Assembly (NCBI GenBank): GCA_021199255.1
Contig: JAJQIK010000059.1
Span: forward strand, 29,503-93,502
Length of the DNA: 64,000 nucleotides
Reading direction: 5' to 3'
Source of the DNA: Clostridiales bacterium
GTDB taxonomy: Bacteria; Bacillota; Clostridia; Lachnospirales; Lachnospiraceae
Positions 18,444 through 27,332 of this stretch are shown here, piece by piece (positions within the stretch are counted from its first letter, which is position 1; every line of letters begins with the position of its first letter). Position numbers and translations under genes: made by a program. The notes beneath the pieces were generated by a model. It was not told where the DNA came from, made no database searches, and saw only the letters and a list, made by a program, of their open reading frames with translations.

Positions 18444-19752
18444 GAGAATCTCTCCTGATCGTATCTCTATGTTCTACCACATCTATCAATTCTCCCAGAT
18501 AAGAGAGAGAACCGAAAGCAATAATCACCGTATCCTGATCCAGCCCGGCTAACAGATAGGCGATCTCTACCGCCTCCTGCACACTGTCGGCAACGGTCAC
18601 ACTGTCATGATACTCCCTGACCGTCTGCGCCAGGTCATAGGCGTGCAGGGCGCGCTCTCCGGCAGGGGGCGTCACCGTAATAATATGCTCCGCCAGCCCG
18701 CAGGTATTACGGATTATTTTTTCATATTCCTTATCCCTCAACACTCCCATTATATAAATGATTCGCCTGTTTGTAAAATAAAACCTGATGCTTTGCGCTA
18801 ATTTGATGGAAGCGTCCTCGTTATGGGCGCCGTCGGCTATAAAAAGGGGCTTCTTGCCGATTACCTCGAATCTTCCCCGCCACTTCGTCTCCGCCAGCCC
18901 CCTGCGCAGCTTATCTTCAGGAACCGGATATCCCAGCCTTCCCAGCGCCATAATCGTCTCCACTGCCGTCACGGCGTTTTCAATTTGGAATTGCCCCAGC
19001 ATCGTGATCTCCAGATTCTTATACCTATCGTAACTGAAACGCTGTTTCGTTACGCCGTATTTCACATTCTTAGCCCTGCCCGCATCTGCGGTAAAAAACT
19101 TCGCCTTCCGCAGAAGCGCCGCCTGCCGCAGCACCTTCATGACCTCCGGGGACTGTTTGGAGGATATTACATAACATCCGTCTTTTATAATGCCCGACTT
19201 GGCGATCGCTATCTGCTGCTGGGAATCTCCCAAAATTCCCATATGATCCATGCTAATCGATGTAAAAACAGCCGCTATGGTAGTCGTCACCACATTGGTA
19301 GCGTCCAGGGCTCCTCCAAGCCCCGTTTCCAGTACCACAAGATCACACCGTTTATCCAGAAAAAATAAAAACGCGACCGCCGTTTCTATTTCAAAAAGCG
19401 TAGGGTGGGGAAATCCCTCTTTTGCCATGGCTTCCGCCGCCTTTTGCGCCTGTTCCAAATATTTACACAGCCCTGTCTGCGTAATCATTCTGCCGCCTAT
19501 CTGAAACCGCTCCCGATAATCGCGTATCACAGGCGAAAGATATCTGCCCACTTGATATCCCGCCGTCTGTAAGACGGTGGAGACATAGGCCAGCACCGAG
19601 CCCTTGCCGTTGGTGCCCGCAATATGCACGAATTTCAGTTGATCCTGAGGATTGCCAAGGCGCGCGCACAGTTCCCGCACAGTTTCCAGCCCCATGACGC
19701 TGCCATACTGCTGCAGCTCCTCCACATATTCCATGGCCTCTCTGTAATTCAT
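18421..19752 (-). CDS. folC: Folylpolyglutamate synthase / dihydrofolate synthase
   Basis: A 443-residue Mur-ligase-type enzyme that adds glutamate to dihydropteroate and folates. The ATP loop is [11 protein letters not shown] near residue 45, the substrate motif [17 protein letters not shown] is near 135, and DGAHNEDA lies in the C-terminal domain. The start ATG 19752 follows a run of GGGGGGGAGTGGG. The frame opening seven codons earlier has no binding site. It is the first gene of the folate operon and diverges from the CmpB-like gene 84 bases away. Confidence 0.95.
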   Translation of the reverse strand: MNYREAMEYVEELQQYGSVMGLETVRELCARLGNPQDQLKFVHIAGTNGKGSVLAYVSTVLQTAGYQVGRYLSPVIRDYRERFQIGGRMITQTGLCKYLEQAQKAAEAMAKEGFPHPTLFEIETAVAFLFFLDKRCDLVVLETGLGGALDATNVVTTTIAAVFTSISMDHMGILGDSQQQIAIAKSGIIKDGCYVISSKQSPEVMKVLRQAALLRKAKFFTADAGRAKNVKYGVTKQRFSYDRYKNLEITMLGQFQIENAVTAVETIMALGRLGYPVPEDKLRRGLAETKWRGRFEVIGKKPLFIADGAHNEDASIKLAQSIRFYFTNRRIIYIMGVLRDKEYEKIIRNTCGLAEHIITVTPPAGERALHAYDLAQTVREYHDSVTVADSVQEAVEIAYLLAGLDQDTVIIAFGSLSYLGELIDVVEHRDTIRRDSHGRLEEG

Positions 19753-19836
19753 ATACCCACTCCCCCCCTGCACTGAGAACTTGTTTTTCCGCTACGGCAG
19801 CGCATAAAATTTCTGCAATCTGTTAATCCTTATCCT

Positions 19837-20250
19837 ATGAGAAAATTTATTCACAACTTCATGCACTGTGGGCTGTTGGGCTGGCTTCTGGAAATCGGCT
19901 TTACCGCCTTCCACTCATTCCGTAAACGGGATTTCCGGCTTTCCGGCGCTACCTCCTTATGGATGTTCCCGATTTACGGGCTTGCCGCCTTTCTTGCGCC
20001 CGTCAGCCGCGCAATGCGAAACTGTAACCTGATATGCCGCGGCCTGGTCTATACCGGTATCATCTTTGCCGGAGAATTTGTAACCGGCAAATGGCTGAGC
20101 AGACGGGAGCTGTGTCCCTGGGACTATGGACGCTCCAAGTGGAATCTGTCAAATGTGATCCGGCTGGATTATGCCCCCTGTTGGTTTGCCGCCGGCCTCC
20201 TGTTCGAACACCTGCTGCGGGAAAACGACGAATCCCTCCGTCCGGACTGA
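19837..20250 (+). CDS. Small CmpB-type putative ABC-transporter membrane protein
   Basis: A 137-residue membrane protein with three or four hydrophobic segments. The motifs GWLLEI at residues 15-20, WMFPIYGLAAFL, GEFVTGKWLSRR and CPWDYGRSKWN match the family annotated as putative ABC-transporter type IV membrane proteins (CmpB). The transport function of that family is not proven. It stands alone between the divergent folate operon and a convergent PH-domain gene. No strong ribosome binding site is seen before the ATG. Confidence 0.8.
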   Translation: MRKFIHNFMHCGLLGWLLEIGFTAFHSFRKRDFRLSGATSLWMFPIYGLAAFLAPVSRAMRNCNLICRGLVYTGIIFAGEFVTGKWLSRRELCPWDYGRSKWNLSNVIRLDYAPCWFAAGLLFEHLLRENDESLRPD

Positions 20251-20308
20251 AGCTCTGCCCCGCCCTGCCGGAAAAACGCTGCCCCGACGCCCTTAACAAC
20301 AGATGCCC

Positions 20309-20803
20309 CTATGGTTCTTCCAAATCGTCCGCGCCGATATTCAGCGTATTCAGCGTGCGGCGTTTCCTGCGGGCTTCCTCGGAGGTTTGCAGAATATAAT
20401 TCTTGACCTCTCTGGCATGCCTGATATGCTCCAGATAAAGCTGGGGATGGGTATTGTCGCCGGTATAGCACGCCACGGTGCCCAGACCGAAAATGCGCTC
20501 CACTAAGCTGATTTTCAATTCCACATCCTGCACTTTATATAAATAACAGTCGTTTTCAACTGTATTGAGCAACCCCGTGTCAATGGTAATCACCTGCTCG
20601 TTAACGGTATACTTTGTAAAGGTAAAGGGCAGGCCAAAGAACAGCCAGCGCTTTCTTTCCACATATTCCCCGCGCCCTTCCTCCGTCTGCTGCAGGGCTT
20701 CCTTTCCCGCTTCGTCCCCCACGCCTTTCCTCTGCGTATCCGCACATTGCCCTTGACTTTCCCTTGTCTGTTCCTGTACTTCTCTGTTTCCTTCTTCCAT
20801 CAT
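20309..20803 (-). CDS. Bacterial PH-domain protein
   Basis: A 164-residue protein. The first 45 residues are charged and low in complexity. The rest, from KYTVNEQVITIDTGLL through VQDVELKISLVERIFGLGTV, matches the bacterial PH (YdbS/bPH2) pattern, in which a membrane-proximal beta fold is encoded without its usual transmembrane segments. It ends in a basic helix and an acidic tail. The start has GGGAGG five bases upstream. Function unknown. Confidence 0.78.
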   Translation of the reverse strand: MMEEGNREVQEQTRESQGQCADTQRKGVGDEAGKEALQQTEEGRGEYVERKRWLFFGLPFTFTKYTVNEQVITIDTGLLNTVENDCYLYKVQDVELKISLVERIFGLGTVACYTGDNTHPQLYLEHIRHAREVKNYILQTSEEARRKRRTLNTLNIGADDLEEP

Positions 20804-20965
20804 AGAATCCTCCCTTGCAATCCTCTCAGGCAGAATCTGCCGCGTCCGGTTTCCATTTTCCTGCCCTCTGTATGCCGTTCACCTTCTATCCACTATAACA
20901 TACCCCTCTTTTTTCCACAATGCGAAGAGCCAAAAAAACTACCCGGAAAACTCTCCGGCGCTGTC

Positions 20966-20994
20966 TTGAAACCCCTCCCTCTTTGTGATATGAT
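20966..20994 (+). promoter_or_regulatory. Sigma-A-type promoter for the nitroreductase gene
   Basis: TTGAAA (20966-20971) and TATGAT (20989-20994) are spaced by 17 bases, 54 bases before the start codon. It may also serve pyrBI by read-through. Confidence 0.65.
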
Positions 20995-21047
20995 ATACAA
21001 AATGTAGTTGGGGAACTGATAAGAGATACAGAATAGGAGGTATTTTC

Positions 21048-21590
21048 ATGACAGCACAAGATTGTATTCTGGGACGCAGAAGTATCCGCAGGTTTAAAGC
21101 AGACCCCGTATCCCATGAACTGTTGGAACGGATCGTTGAAACCGCGTCTTACGCGCCCAGTTGGAAGCATACACAGATCACACGCTATATTGCCGTTGAG
21201 GGCGCTTTAAAGGAACAAATTGCCAGGGAAGCCACCTCGATCTATCCCGGCAACGGCAATATCATCGCCAACGCCCCTGTCCTGATCGCAGTGACGATCG
21301 TCAAGAACCGCAGCGGTTTCGAGCGCGACGGTTCCTTCAGCACTCCCAAGGGCGACCGCTGGCAGATGTACGATGCGGGAATCGCATCTCAGACCTTCTG
21401 CCTGGCAGCGTATGAACAGGGACTGGGCACTGTGATTCTGGGACTCTTTGACCAGGACAAAATCGAAAAGATGCTGCAGCTTCCGGAAGACCGGGAATTA
21501 GCCGCATTGATTCCCATCGGTTATCCCGATGAAACACCCGTCGCTCCCAGACGGAAATCTGTAGGGGATTTATTAACCTACCAATCATGA
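21048..21590 (+). CDS. Nitroreductase-family FMN oxidoreductase
   Basis: A 180-residue flavoprotein of the nitroreductase fold. The FMN phosphate-binding start RRSIRRFK is at residues 8-15, the PSWKHTQ segment near residue 36 and the GLGTVILG loop near residue 125. Such enzymes transfer electrons from NAD(P)H to quinones, nitro compounds or dehalogenation substrates; the natural substrate is not evident. The start is preceded by AGGAGG. Its stop is only six bases before the hairpin that precedes pyrB. Confidence 0.9.
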   Translation: MTAQDCILGRRSIRRFKADPVSHELLERIVETASYAPSWKHTQITRYIAVEGALKEQIAREATSIYPGNGNIIANAPVLIAVTIVKNRSGFERDGSFSTPKGDRWQMYDAGIASQTFCLAAYEQGLGTVILGLFDQDKIEKMLQLPEDRELAALIPIGYPDETPVAPRRKSVGDLLTYQS

Positions 21591-21596
21591 TAATAG

Positions 21597-21629
21597 AAAT
21601 AGAAGAGATTTTGTCTCTTCTATTTTTTT
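21597..21629 (+). terminator. Intrinsic terminator between the nitroreductase gene and pyrB (possible attenuator)
   Basis: A perfect 12-bp stem AAATAGAAGAGA / TCTCTTCTATTT with a five-base loop is followed by TTTT. It ends one base before the pyrB ribosome binding site, leaving no room for a separate promoter downstream of it. Confidence 0.8.
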
Positions 21630-21648
21630 GAAAGGAGTCTGTAAGCTT

Positions 21649-22566
21649 ATGCGACACTTAATGAATCCTCTTGATTTTACCGTAGAGGAACTGGATCGGC
21701 TCTTCGATCTGGCCAACGATATTGAACAAAACCGTGATAAATATGCCCACGCGTGCGAGGGTAAAAAGCTGGCCACCTGCTTTTATGAGCCAAGCACCCG
21801 TACCCGGCTCAGCTTCGAGGCCGCCATGCTGAATTTAGGCGGGCAGGTCTTAGGCTTCTCCGACGCCGGCTCTTCTTCCGCCGCCAAAGGGGAAAGCGTA
21901 TCCGACACAATCCGCATTATCTCCTGCTACGCGGATATCTGCGCCATGCGCCATCCCAAGGAGGGCGCTCCCATGGTGGCTGCCGGCTGTTCCCACATTC
22001 CGGTGATTAACGCGGGGGACGGCGGGCACCAGCACCCCACCCAGACCCTGACAGACCTGCTGACAATCCGTTCCCTGAAGGGTCGTCTGGGAGATTTTAC
22101 AATCGGCCTTTGCGGCGACCTGAAGTTCGGCAGGACAGTCCATTCTCTTATCAACGCCCTGATCCGCTATCCCAATATTCATTTTATCTTTATCTCTCCG
22201 CCGGAGCTGCGGGTACCGGATTATATCACCGATATGCTCACGGAACGGGGCATTTCCTTTGAAGAGGTGATCCGGCTGGAGGATTGTATGCCTCAGTTGG
22301 ATTTACTGTACATGACCAGAGTACAGAAGGAGCGCTTCTTTAATGAAGAGGACTATGTACGTCTGAAGGATTTCTATATTTTGAACAAAGCAAAACTGGA
22401 ATCGGCCAAAACGGATATGCTGATTCTGCACCCCCTGCCCCGGGTCAATGAGATTTCCGTAGAGGTAGACGACGACCCTCGGGCTGTTTATTTCCAGCAG
22501 GCGCAATACGGCGTCTATGTGAGGATGGCTCTGATCCTTACCCTTCTGGAAATCGACGTAAAATAA
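21649..22566 (+). CDS. pyrB: Aspartate carbamoyltransferase catalytic subunit
   Basis: A 305-residue catalytic chain that condenses carbamoyl phosphate and aspartate in pyrimidine synthesis. The carbamoyl-phosphate motif is [13 protein letters not shown] near residue 44. [19 protein letters not shown] and [10 protein letters not shown] mark the rest of the active site. The start ATG 21649 lies 11 bases after AAAGGAG; a TTG at 21628 sits inside the terminator T-run and is unlikely. It is followed by pyrI after 33 bases, giving the PyrB-PyrI holoenzyme type rather than the PyrR-associated unregulated trimer. Confidence 0.97.
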   Translation: MRHLMNPLDFTVEELDRLFDLANDIEQNRDKYAHACEGKKLATCFYEPSTRTRLSFEAAMLNLGGQVLGFSDAGSSSAAKGESVSDTIRIISCYADICAMRHPKEGAPMVAAGCSHIPVINAGDGGHQHPTQTLTDLLTIRSLKGRLGDFTIGLCGDLKFGRTVHSLINALIRYPNIHFIFISPPELRVPDYITDMLTERGISFEEVIRLEDCMPQLDLLYMTRVQKERFFNEEDYVRLKDFYILNKAKLESAKTDMLILHPLPRVNEISVEVDDDPRAVYFQQAQYGVYVRMALILTLLEIDVK

Positions 22567-22599
22567 CAAGCGCTCTCTGATCAGAAAGGACATGATACT

Positions 22600-23046
22600 A
22601 TGCTAAACGTAGGAAAAATTGAAGAAGGCTTCGTCTTAGATCATATCGAAGCCGGTAAAAGTCTCTCTATCTATCACCACTTACAGTTGGATAAGCTGGA
22701 CTGTACTGTCGCCATCATTAAGAATGCCCGCAGCAACAAGATGGGGAAAAAAGACATTCTGAAAGTAGAATGTGACATCAATACCTTAGATCTGGATATT
22801 CTGGCATTTATCGATCATAATATCACCGTCAATGTCATCAAAGACGGGGAAATCGTAGATAAAAAGGAACTGGTGCTTCCCAAAGAAATCCGAAACGTAA
22901 TCAAATGCAGGAATCCCCGCTGTATTACCTCCATCGAGCAGGAGCTTCCGCACATCTTTGTGCTGGCGGACGAGGCAAAGGAAATCTACCGCTGCAAATA
23001 TTGTGAGGAAAAGGCAAGCCAGTCAGCCGTTTCCTGGAAAGCATAG
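22600..23046 (+). CDS. pyrI: Aspartate carbamoyltransferase regulatory subunit
   Basis: A 148-residue regulatory chain. The N-terminal nucleotide-binding domain (GFVLDHIEAGKSL) binds CTP/ATP in studied enzymes. The C-terminal zinc domain has four cysteines in CRNPRC and CKYC. It assembles with PyrB for feedback control. The start has AGAAAGGAC upstream. Its stop codon lies in the left arm of a terminator shared with the convergent HD-GYP gene. Confidence 0.97.
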   Translation: MLNVGKIEEGFVLDHIEAGKSLSIYHHLQLDKLDCTVAIIKNARSNKMGKKDILKVECDINTLDLDILAFIDHNITVNVIKDGEIVDKKELVLPKEIRNVIKCRNPRCITSIEQELPHIFVLADEAKEIYRCKYCEEKASQSAVSWKA

Positions 23047-23080
23047 GAAAGAAGCCCGGCTTCCTTCCTATGCTTCTTTT
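23041..23080. terminator. Shared terminator between convergent pyrI and the HD-GYP gene
   Basis: GCATAGGAAaGAAGC (23041-23055) pairs with GCTTCcTTCCTATGC (23059-23073) with one mismatch, and CTTCTTTT follows on the plus strand. The arms include the ends of both genes. Confidence 0.75.
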
Positions 23081-24144
23081 CGGTTTTCCCGGGCAACCGC
23101 TTCGAACTCAGCCCTTGCCATGGCCAGACATTCTATCAGCTTGGGGGAAAATACCCCGCACTCGCCTTTGACCATCATCCGATACGCCTCGTCTGTAGTA
23201 TACGCGCTCTTATAACATCTTTCACTGACCAGCGCGTCATAGACGTCGGCTACCGAGACAATCTGCGCAGATATGGGAATCTCTTCTCCCTTCAGCCCAT
23301 CCGGATACCCCCGTCCGTCATACCGTTCATGATGGTGGCGGCAGATCTCATAGCTTACTTTTCCGTAATCTCCCTTTTGAATATCCGCTATCATATTGAT
23401 AATTTCACAGCCTCTGGTCGTATGGGACTTCATGATTTCAAATTCCTCTTCCGTCAATCGTCCCGGCTTTAAAAGAATAGCGTCGGAGATGGCGATCTTA
23501 CCCACATCATGCAGCGCTGACGCGGAGGTGATCACACTGATGGCGTGATCGTCCAAATGATATTCCGGATAAGTCCTTGCCACATGTTTCGCTATAATAT
23601 TCGTAAAGGTCTTAACGCGTTTTACATGGTCGCCGGATTCCAGGTTGCGGAACTCCACCACGTTGCTCATCGTATCGATGATGCGGTCATTCATGTTCTG
23701 TAATTCTTCCGCCTGCTTGCGCAGCACCTTCGTCTGCAATTCTACCATCTCTTCCAGATGGCGCTTATTATAGTAAAGTTCGATTACATTCCTGGTACGC
23801 TGCTTCACTATAAAAGCGTCAAAAGGCTTGCGGATAATATCGCTGACTCCCATCTGGTAGGCTTTTCGTTCCATCTGGGTTGTGGCCTCGCCGGTAATCA
23901 GCAGAACCGGAATACTGTTGAGCCATTTCTGCTTCTTCATCTCTTCCAGCACCGCCATACCGTCCATAACCGGCATTACCACATCCAAAAGCACCACTGA
24001 TATTTCGTCCTGCTTCGCGGCGATGATACTGACCGCTTCTCTGCCGTCCGCCGCCTGGAGCGTATTACATTCCCGGAACATCTCACATAAGATCTCCCGG
24101 TTAATATCTACATCATCTACTATTAATATTGTCGGTTTTTTCAT
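23068..24144 (-). CDS. Response regulator with HD-GYP domain
   Basis: A 358-residue two-domain regulator. Residues 1-120 are a receiver domain with the acidic pair DDVD, phospho-acceptor Asp in VVLLDVVMP and lysine in IRKPFD. After a coiled-coil linker (about 125-170), the HD-GYP domain has ALHDVGKIAI, HHERYDGRGYPDGL and VADVYDAL. HD-GYP proteins usually hydrolyse cyclic di-GMP. No histidine kinase lies nearby. ATG 24144 has GAGG seven bases upstream; an ATG four codons earlier has none. Confidence 0.93.
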   Translation of the reverse strand: MKKPTILIVDDVDINREILCEMFRECNTLQAADGREAVSIIAAKQDEISVVLLDVVMPVMDGMAVLEEMKKQKWLNSIPVLLITGEATTQMERKAYQMGVSDIIRKPFDAFIVKQRTRNVIELYYNKRHLEEMVELQTKVLRKQAEELQNMNDRIIDTMSNVVEFRNLESGDHVKRVKTFTNIIAKHVARTYPEYHLDDHAISVITSASALHDVGKIAISDAILLKPGRLTEEEFEIMKSHTTRGCEIINMIADIQKGDYGKVSYEICRHHHERYDGRGYPDGLKGEEIPISAQIVSVADVYDALVSERCYKSAYTTDEAYRMMVKGECGVFSPKLIECLAMARAEFEAVARENRKEA

Positions 24145-24183
24145 GTTTTCCCTCATTCTGCACTATTATCACGGCATCTCATA

Positions 24184-24261
24184 CTAATTGGCAAACAGTA
24201 CGATTCTCTCACCTTTCTTTTTAATCGTAACGCTGTTGACGACAGTTCTGCCTGCTGCCAT
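24184..24261 (-). CDS. Possible 25-residue ORF upstream of the HD-GYP gene
   Basis: A tiny frame MAAGRTVVNSVTIKKKGERI followed by VLFAN. The start has GGAG six bases upstream in the context AATGGAGATTATTATG, the same string that precedes the cytidylate-kinase-like gene at 43959. It ends 39 bases before the HD-GYP start. It could be a small protein, an upstream peptide affecting the next gene, or chance. No homology is recognised. Confidence 0.3.
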   Translation of the reverse strand: MAAGRTVVNSVTIKKKGERIVLFAN

Positions 24262-24446
24262 AATAATCTCCATTTTTCGGATACTTTTTTCCTCCACATT
24301 ATACTCTACTTGCCAGTCCACCGTCAATCCGACAGATTAGGCTGCTGCCATGACAGGATACCCTGCAATCATATCATAAAAAGCCGACGCTTTCCTCCTG
24401 TAAATATTTTGTTTCAAAATAAATACAATAATATTGCGAAAAACAC

Positions 24447-24474
24447 TGGACATTTCATGATGGAATGTTATAAT
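24447..24474 (+). promoter_or_regulatory. grcA promoter with an internal 19-bp dyad (putative operator)
   Basis: TGGACA (24447-24452) and TATAAT (24469-24474) are spaced by 16 bases. The spacer and part of the -35 form the inverted repeat ACATTTCATGATGGAATGT (24450-24468) with nine-base arms and one mismatch, ideally placed for a repressor. A second inverted repeat TATTTTGtttCAAAATA lies at 24405-24421. The rest of the stretch from 24262 to 24446 shows nothing further. Confidence 0.65.
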
Positions 24475-24530
24475 AATTATAACAGTAATGATTACTATTA
24501 TTAAATAAACAAAATATAGGAGGTGTTCTT

Positions 24531-24770
24531 ATGACACAAAACGCACAGGTAAACAACTTAGTAAATCTTTTAGACGGCTATGCAGCCAAGGGCGGGCACC
24601 ACTTAAACGTCAATGTTTTAAACAGAGATACGCTCTTAGACGCCCAGAAGCATCCTGAGAATTATCCTCAGTTGACAATCCGTGTATCCGGCTACGCCGT
24701 AAACTTTATTAAACTGACGCCAGAACAGCAGGCGGACGTTATCAGCCGTACCTTCCACGAAAGCGTATAA
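24531..24770 (+). CDS. grcA: GrcA-like autonomous glycyl radical protein
   Basis: A 79-residue protein equal to the C-terminal glycyl-radical domain of pyruvate formate-lyase. [10 protein letters not shown] is at residues 21-30 and the radical motif RVSGYAV at 51-57, with Gly54 as the radical site. Proteins of this kind (YfiD/GrcA in E. coli) replace the oxygen-cleaved C-terminus of pyruvate formate-lyase. This form lacks the extra N-terminal region of the E. coli protein. A strong AGGAGG precedes the start. It is monocistronic, between its own promoter and a strong terminator, and no formate-lyase gene lies in the window. Confidence 0.9.
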   Translation: MTQNAQVNNLVNLLDGYAAKGGHHLNVNVLNRDTLLDAQKHPENYPQLTIRVSGYAVNFIKLTPEQQADVISRTFHESV

Positions 24771-24836
24771 CGCCTGATCAGGCGCGCCGCTTAAGCGTAC
24801 CCTCAGAGAAATGCCAGTGCGCATCCGCACAGAGAA

Positions 24837-24874
24837 AAAGGACCGCGGGATATTTCCCGCGATCCTTTCTTTTC
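24837..24874 (+). terminator. Intrinsic terminator downstream of grcA
   Basis: AAGGAcCGCGGGA / TTCCCGCGaTCCTT forms a GC-rich hairpin ending in TTCTTTTC. It lies about 65 bases after the grcA stop and 40 bases before the convergent pnp stop, so it may serve both. Confidence 0.8.
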
Positions 24875-24914
24875 TTTGCTCCGCTATCTGAGGCGGATTT
24901 TGTTGGCAGGGAGC

Positions 24915-27005
24915 TTACACCTGCGCAACATCCTTCATGGAAAAGCTGATTCTTCCCATCTTATCTTTCCCCAGGCAGACTACCGTTACTTTGTCGCCCA
25001 GCGTCAGAACATCTTCTACGCGATTAATTCTCTCTTTCGCAATCTTGGAGATATGAACCATGCCCTCTTTGCCCGGCGCAAACTCAATGAAAGCGCCGAA
25101 CTCCTTGATGCTGACCACAGTACCCTGGAAGATCTGGCCCTCCTCAAAGTCTGTGACGATGGTTTTCACCATTTCCACCGCCTTGTCCATCATCTCTCTG
25201 TCCGTACCGCACACAGATACCTGTCCGTCGTCCGTAATATCAATTTTCACGCCCGTCCGTGCAATAATCTCATTGATGGTCTTGCCTCTCTGTCCTACCA
25301 CATCGCCGATCTTCTCCGGGTCAATTTGCAGGGAAATAATCTTAGGCGCATACTTGCCTACCTCTTTACGGGGCGCTGCGATGGCGGGTACCATACAGTT
25401 AGCCATAATATATTCCCTTGCCTCGCGGCATCTTGCGATCGCGCCTTCCACAATCGGTCTTGTCAGGCCATGAATCTTAATATCCATCTGAATGGCGGTA
25501 ATACCGTCATGGGTTCCCGTCACCTTAAAATCCATATCGCCAAAGAAATCTTCCAAGCCCTGAATATCTGTCAGCAATACGAAATCCTCATCTGTATCTC
25601 CGGTTACCAGGCCGCAGGAAATACCTGCCACCATTTTTTTGATCGGCACGCCAGCCGCCATCAGGGACATACAGGAAGCGCAGGTAGACGCCATAGAAGT
25701 AGAACCGTTGGATTCAAAGGTCTCCGATACGGTACGGATCGCATAAGGAAACTCTTCCTCGCTGGGCAGTACCGGAAGGAGCGCCCTCTCAGCCAGCGCG
25801 CCGTGTCCGATCTCTCTTCGTCCCGGTCCACGGCTGACCTTCGTCTCTCCTACAGAGTAGGAAGGGAAATTATAATGATGCATATATCTCTTGCTGGTAA
25901 TATTCTCATCTAATCCGTCTACTCTCTGAGACTCGGATAAAGGCGCAAGGGTACATACATTACAGATCTGTGTCTGTCCTCTGGTAAACATCGCGGAACC
26001 ATGTACTCTGGGAATAATGTCAACCTCTGCGGCCAGCGGTCTGATCTGATCCAGTGCGCGGCCGTCCGGACGCTTATGATCCTTTAAGATCATCTTGCGC
26101 ACCGTCTTCTTCTGATACTGATAAACAGCCTCGCCCAGCACCGCCAGATACTCTTCCCTGTCAGCGAACGCTCCTTCCAGCTTAGCGGTTATATTTTTGA
26201 TATTCTCCTCCCGCACCTGCTTCTCATCTGTAAAGACCGCCGTCTCCATCTCCTCAGGCGTTACGATCTTCTTCATATCCTCGAACATCTGCGCCGGTAT
26301 CGCGCAGCTCTCATAGGTATGCTTCGGTTTGCCGACTTCAGCCACGATCTGGTTGATGAACTCTATAATCGTCTGGTTTATTTCATGCGCCTTGTAAATC
26401 GCTTCAATCACTTTAGGCTCCGGCACTTCATTAGCGCCCGCCTCAATCATGATAACCTTCTGGGCTGTGGAAGCGACCGTCATTTTCAGATCTCCCTTAT
26501 CCCACTGTTCCTGGGACGGATTCACGATCAACTCACCGTCGATCATACCCATCTGGGTCATAGCGCAGGGACCGTCAAAGGGAATATCGGAAATACAGGT
26601 TGCAATCGCCGTGCCCAGCATGGCTACCAGCTCGGGACGGCACGCCGGATCTACGCTCATAACCATATTATTTAAGGTCACGTCATTGCGGTAATCCTTG
26701 GGGAACAATGGTCTCATAGGCCTATCAATCACACGGCTTGTAAGCACCGCATTTTCAGACGCCTTGCCCTCTCTCTTGTTAAAGCCGCCCGGAATCTTTC
26801 CTACCGAATATAATTTTTCTTCATACTCTACGCTGCAGGGGAAGAAATCAATCCCGTCCCTGGGCTTGTCAGACGCTGTAGCCGTAGACAATACGGTAGT
26901 TTCACCATATTGCATAAACGCACAGCCGTTAGCCTGTTTGCCTACTCTGCCGATGTCCACGCGAAGGGTACGTCCGGCCAGCTCCATTGTGTAAGTCTTG
27001 TACAT
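24915..27005 (-). CDS. pnp: Polynucleotide phosphorylase
   Basis: A 696-residue 3'-5' phosphorolytic exoribonuclease. Two RNase PH domains carry FFPCSVEYEE, the FNKREG stretch (about residue 72), GRREIGHGALAERAL and SNGSTSMA. A KH domain (IGDVVGQRGKTINEI, about 560) and an S1 domain ending at the C-terminus follow. The start ATG 27005 has AAGGAG upstream. It lies downstream of rpsO, as in many bacteria, with 327 bases of strongly structured sequence between them that may control its expression. Confidence 0.98.
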   Translation of the reverse strand: MYKTYTMELAGRTLRVDIGRVGKQANGCAFMQYGETTVLSTATASDKPRDGIDFFPCSVEYEEKLYSVGKIPGGFNKREGKASENAVLTSRVIDRPMRPLFPKDYRNDVTLNNMVMSVDPACRPELVAMLGTAIATCISDIPFDGPCAMTQMGMIDGELIVNPSQEQWDKGDLKMTVASTAQKVIMIEAGANEVPEPKVIEAIYKAHEINQTIIEFINQIVAEVGKPKHTYESCAIPAQMFEDMKKIVTPEEMETAVFTDEKQVREENIKNITAKLEGAFADREEYLAVLGEAVYQYQKKTVRKMILKDHKRPDGRALDQIRPLAAEVDIIPRVHGSAMFTRGQTQICNVCTLAPLSESQRVDGLDENITSKRYMHHYNFPSYSVGETKVSRGPGRREIGHGALAERALLPVLPSEEEFPYAIRTVSETFESNGSTSMASTCASCMSLMAAGVPIKKMVAGISCGLVTGDTDEDFVLLTDIQGLEDFFGDMDFKVTGTHDGITAIQMDIKIHGLTRPIVEGAIARCREAREYIMANCMVPAIAAPRKEVGKYAPKIISLQIDPEKIGDVVGQRGKTINEIIARTGVKIDITDDGQVSVCGTDREMMDKAVEMVKTIVTDFEEGQIFQGTVVSIKEFGAFIEFAPGKEGMVHISKIAKERINRVEDVLTLGDKVTVVCLGKDKMGRISFSMKDVAQV

Positions 27006-27076
27006 AATCTTCTCTCCTTTTCCTTCCGTTTCCTTCTGCTGTCTGTGACAGAACAAAAGGAAAACATTATTTATGG

Positions 27077-27279
27077 CATCATAATTTATTATGATGTGTT
27101 GAAGGCAGAAGACGCCGAAACTACAAATATATACACAGTCCGGCTGTATCCATATTTGTGGTCTCGGATGCCTCTTCTACCTGTCACAACCTGTTTTACG
27201 ATTTTCGCGGCGTCCATGCAGACCCGGAACTCCGCCCAAACAGACGGAGATTTTCCCAGCCAAAGCATGACCGCGAAAA
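27077..27279 (-). promoter_or_regulatory. Three consecutive RNA hairpins between rpsO and pnp
   Basis: This fills most of the 333-base gap. Hairpin 1 (27202-27279) has TTTTCGCGG/CCGCGAAAA, CATGC/GCATG and an inner CTCCG/CGGAG. Hairpin 2 (27104-27181) has GGTAGAAGA/TCTTCTGCC, CCGA/TCGG, ACAAATAT/ATATTTGT and an apical ACAG/CTGT. Hairpin 3 (27077-27096) is CATCATAATTTATTATGATG. None is followed by a T-run, so they are not ordinary terminators. By analogy with the RNase III-cleaved pnp leader of E. coli they are candidates for processing and autoregulation. Confidence 0.7.
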
Positions 27280-27332
27280 AAGGCGGGTAAGGTTAATACA
27301 GCCCAGCCTTACGTCCGCCAATGGTTTTGAAC

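Noticed and set aside
24876-25913. A 345-codon plus-strand frame opposite pnp
   Set aside because: It is an antisense shadow of a strongly conserved gene. Its start falls in the pnp terminator region and the product is low in plausibility (His/Arg-rich, no motif).
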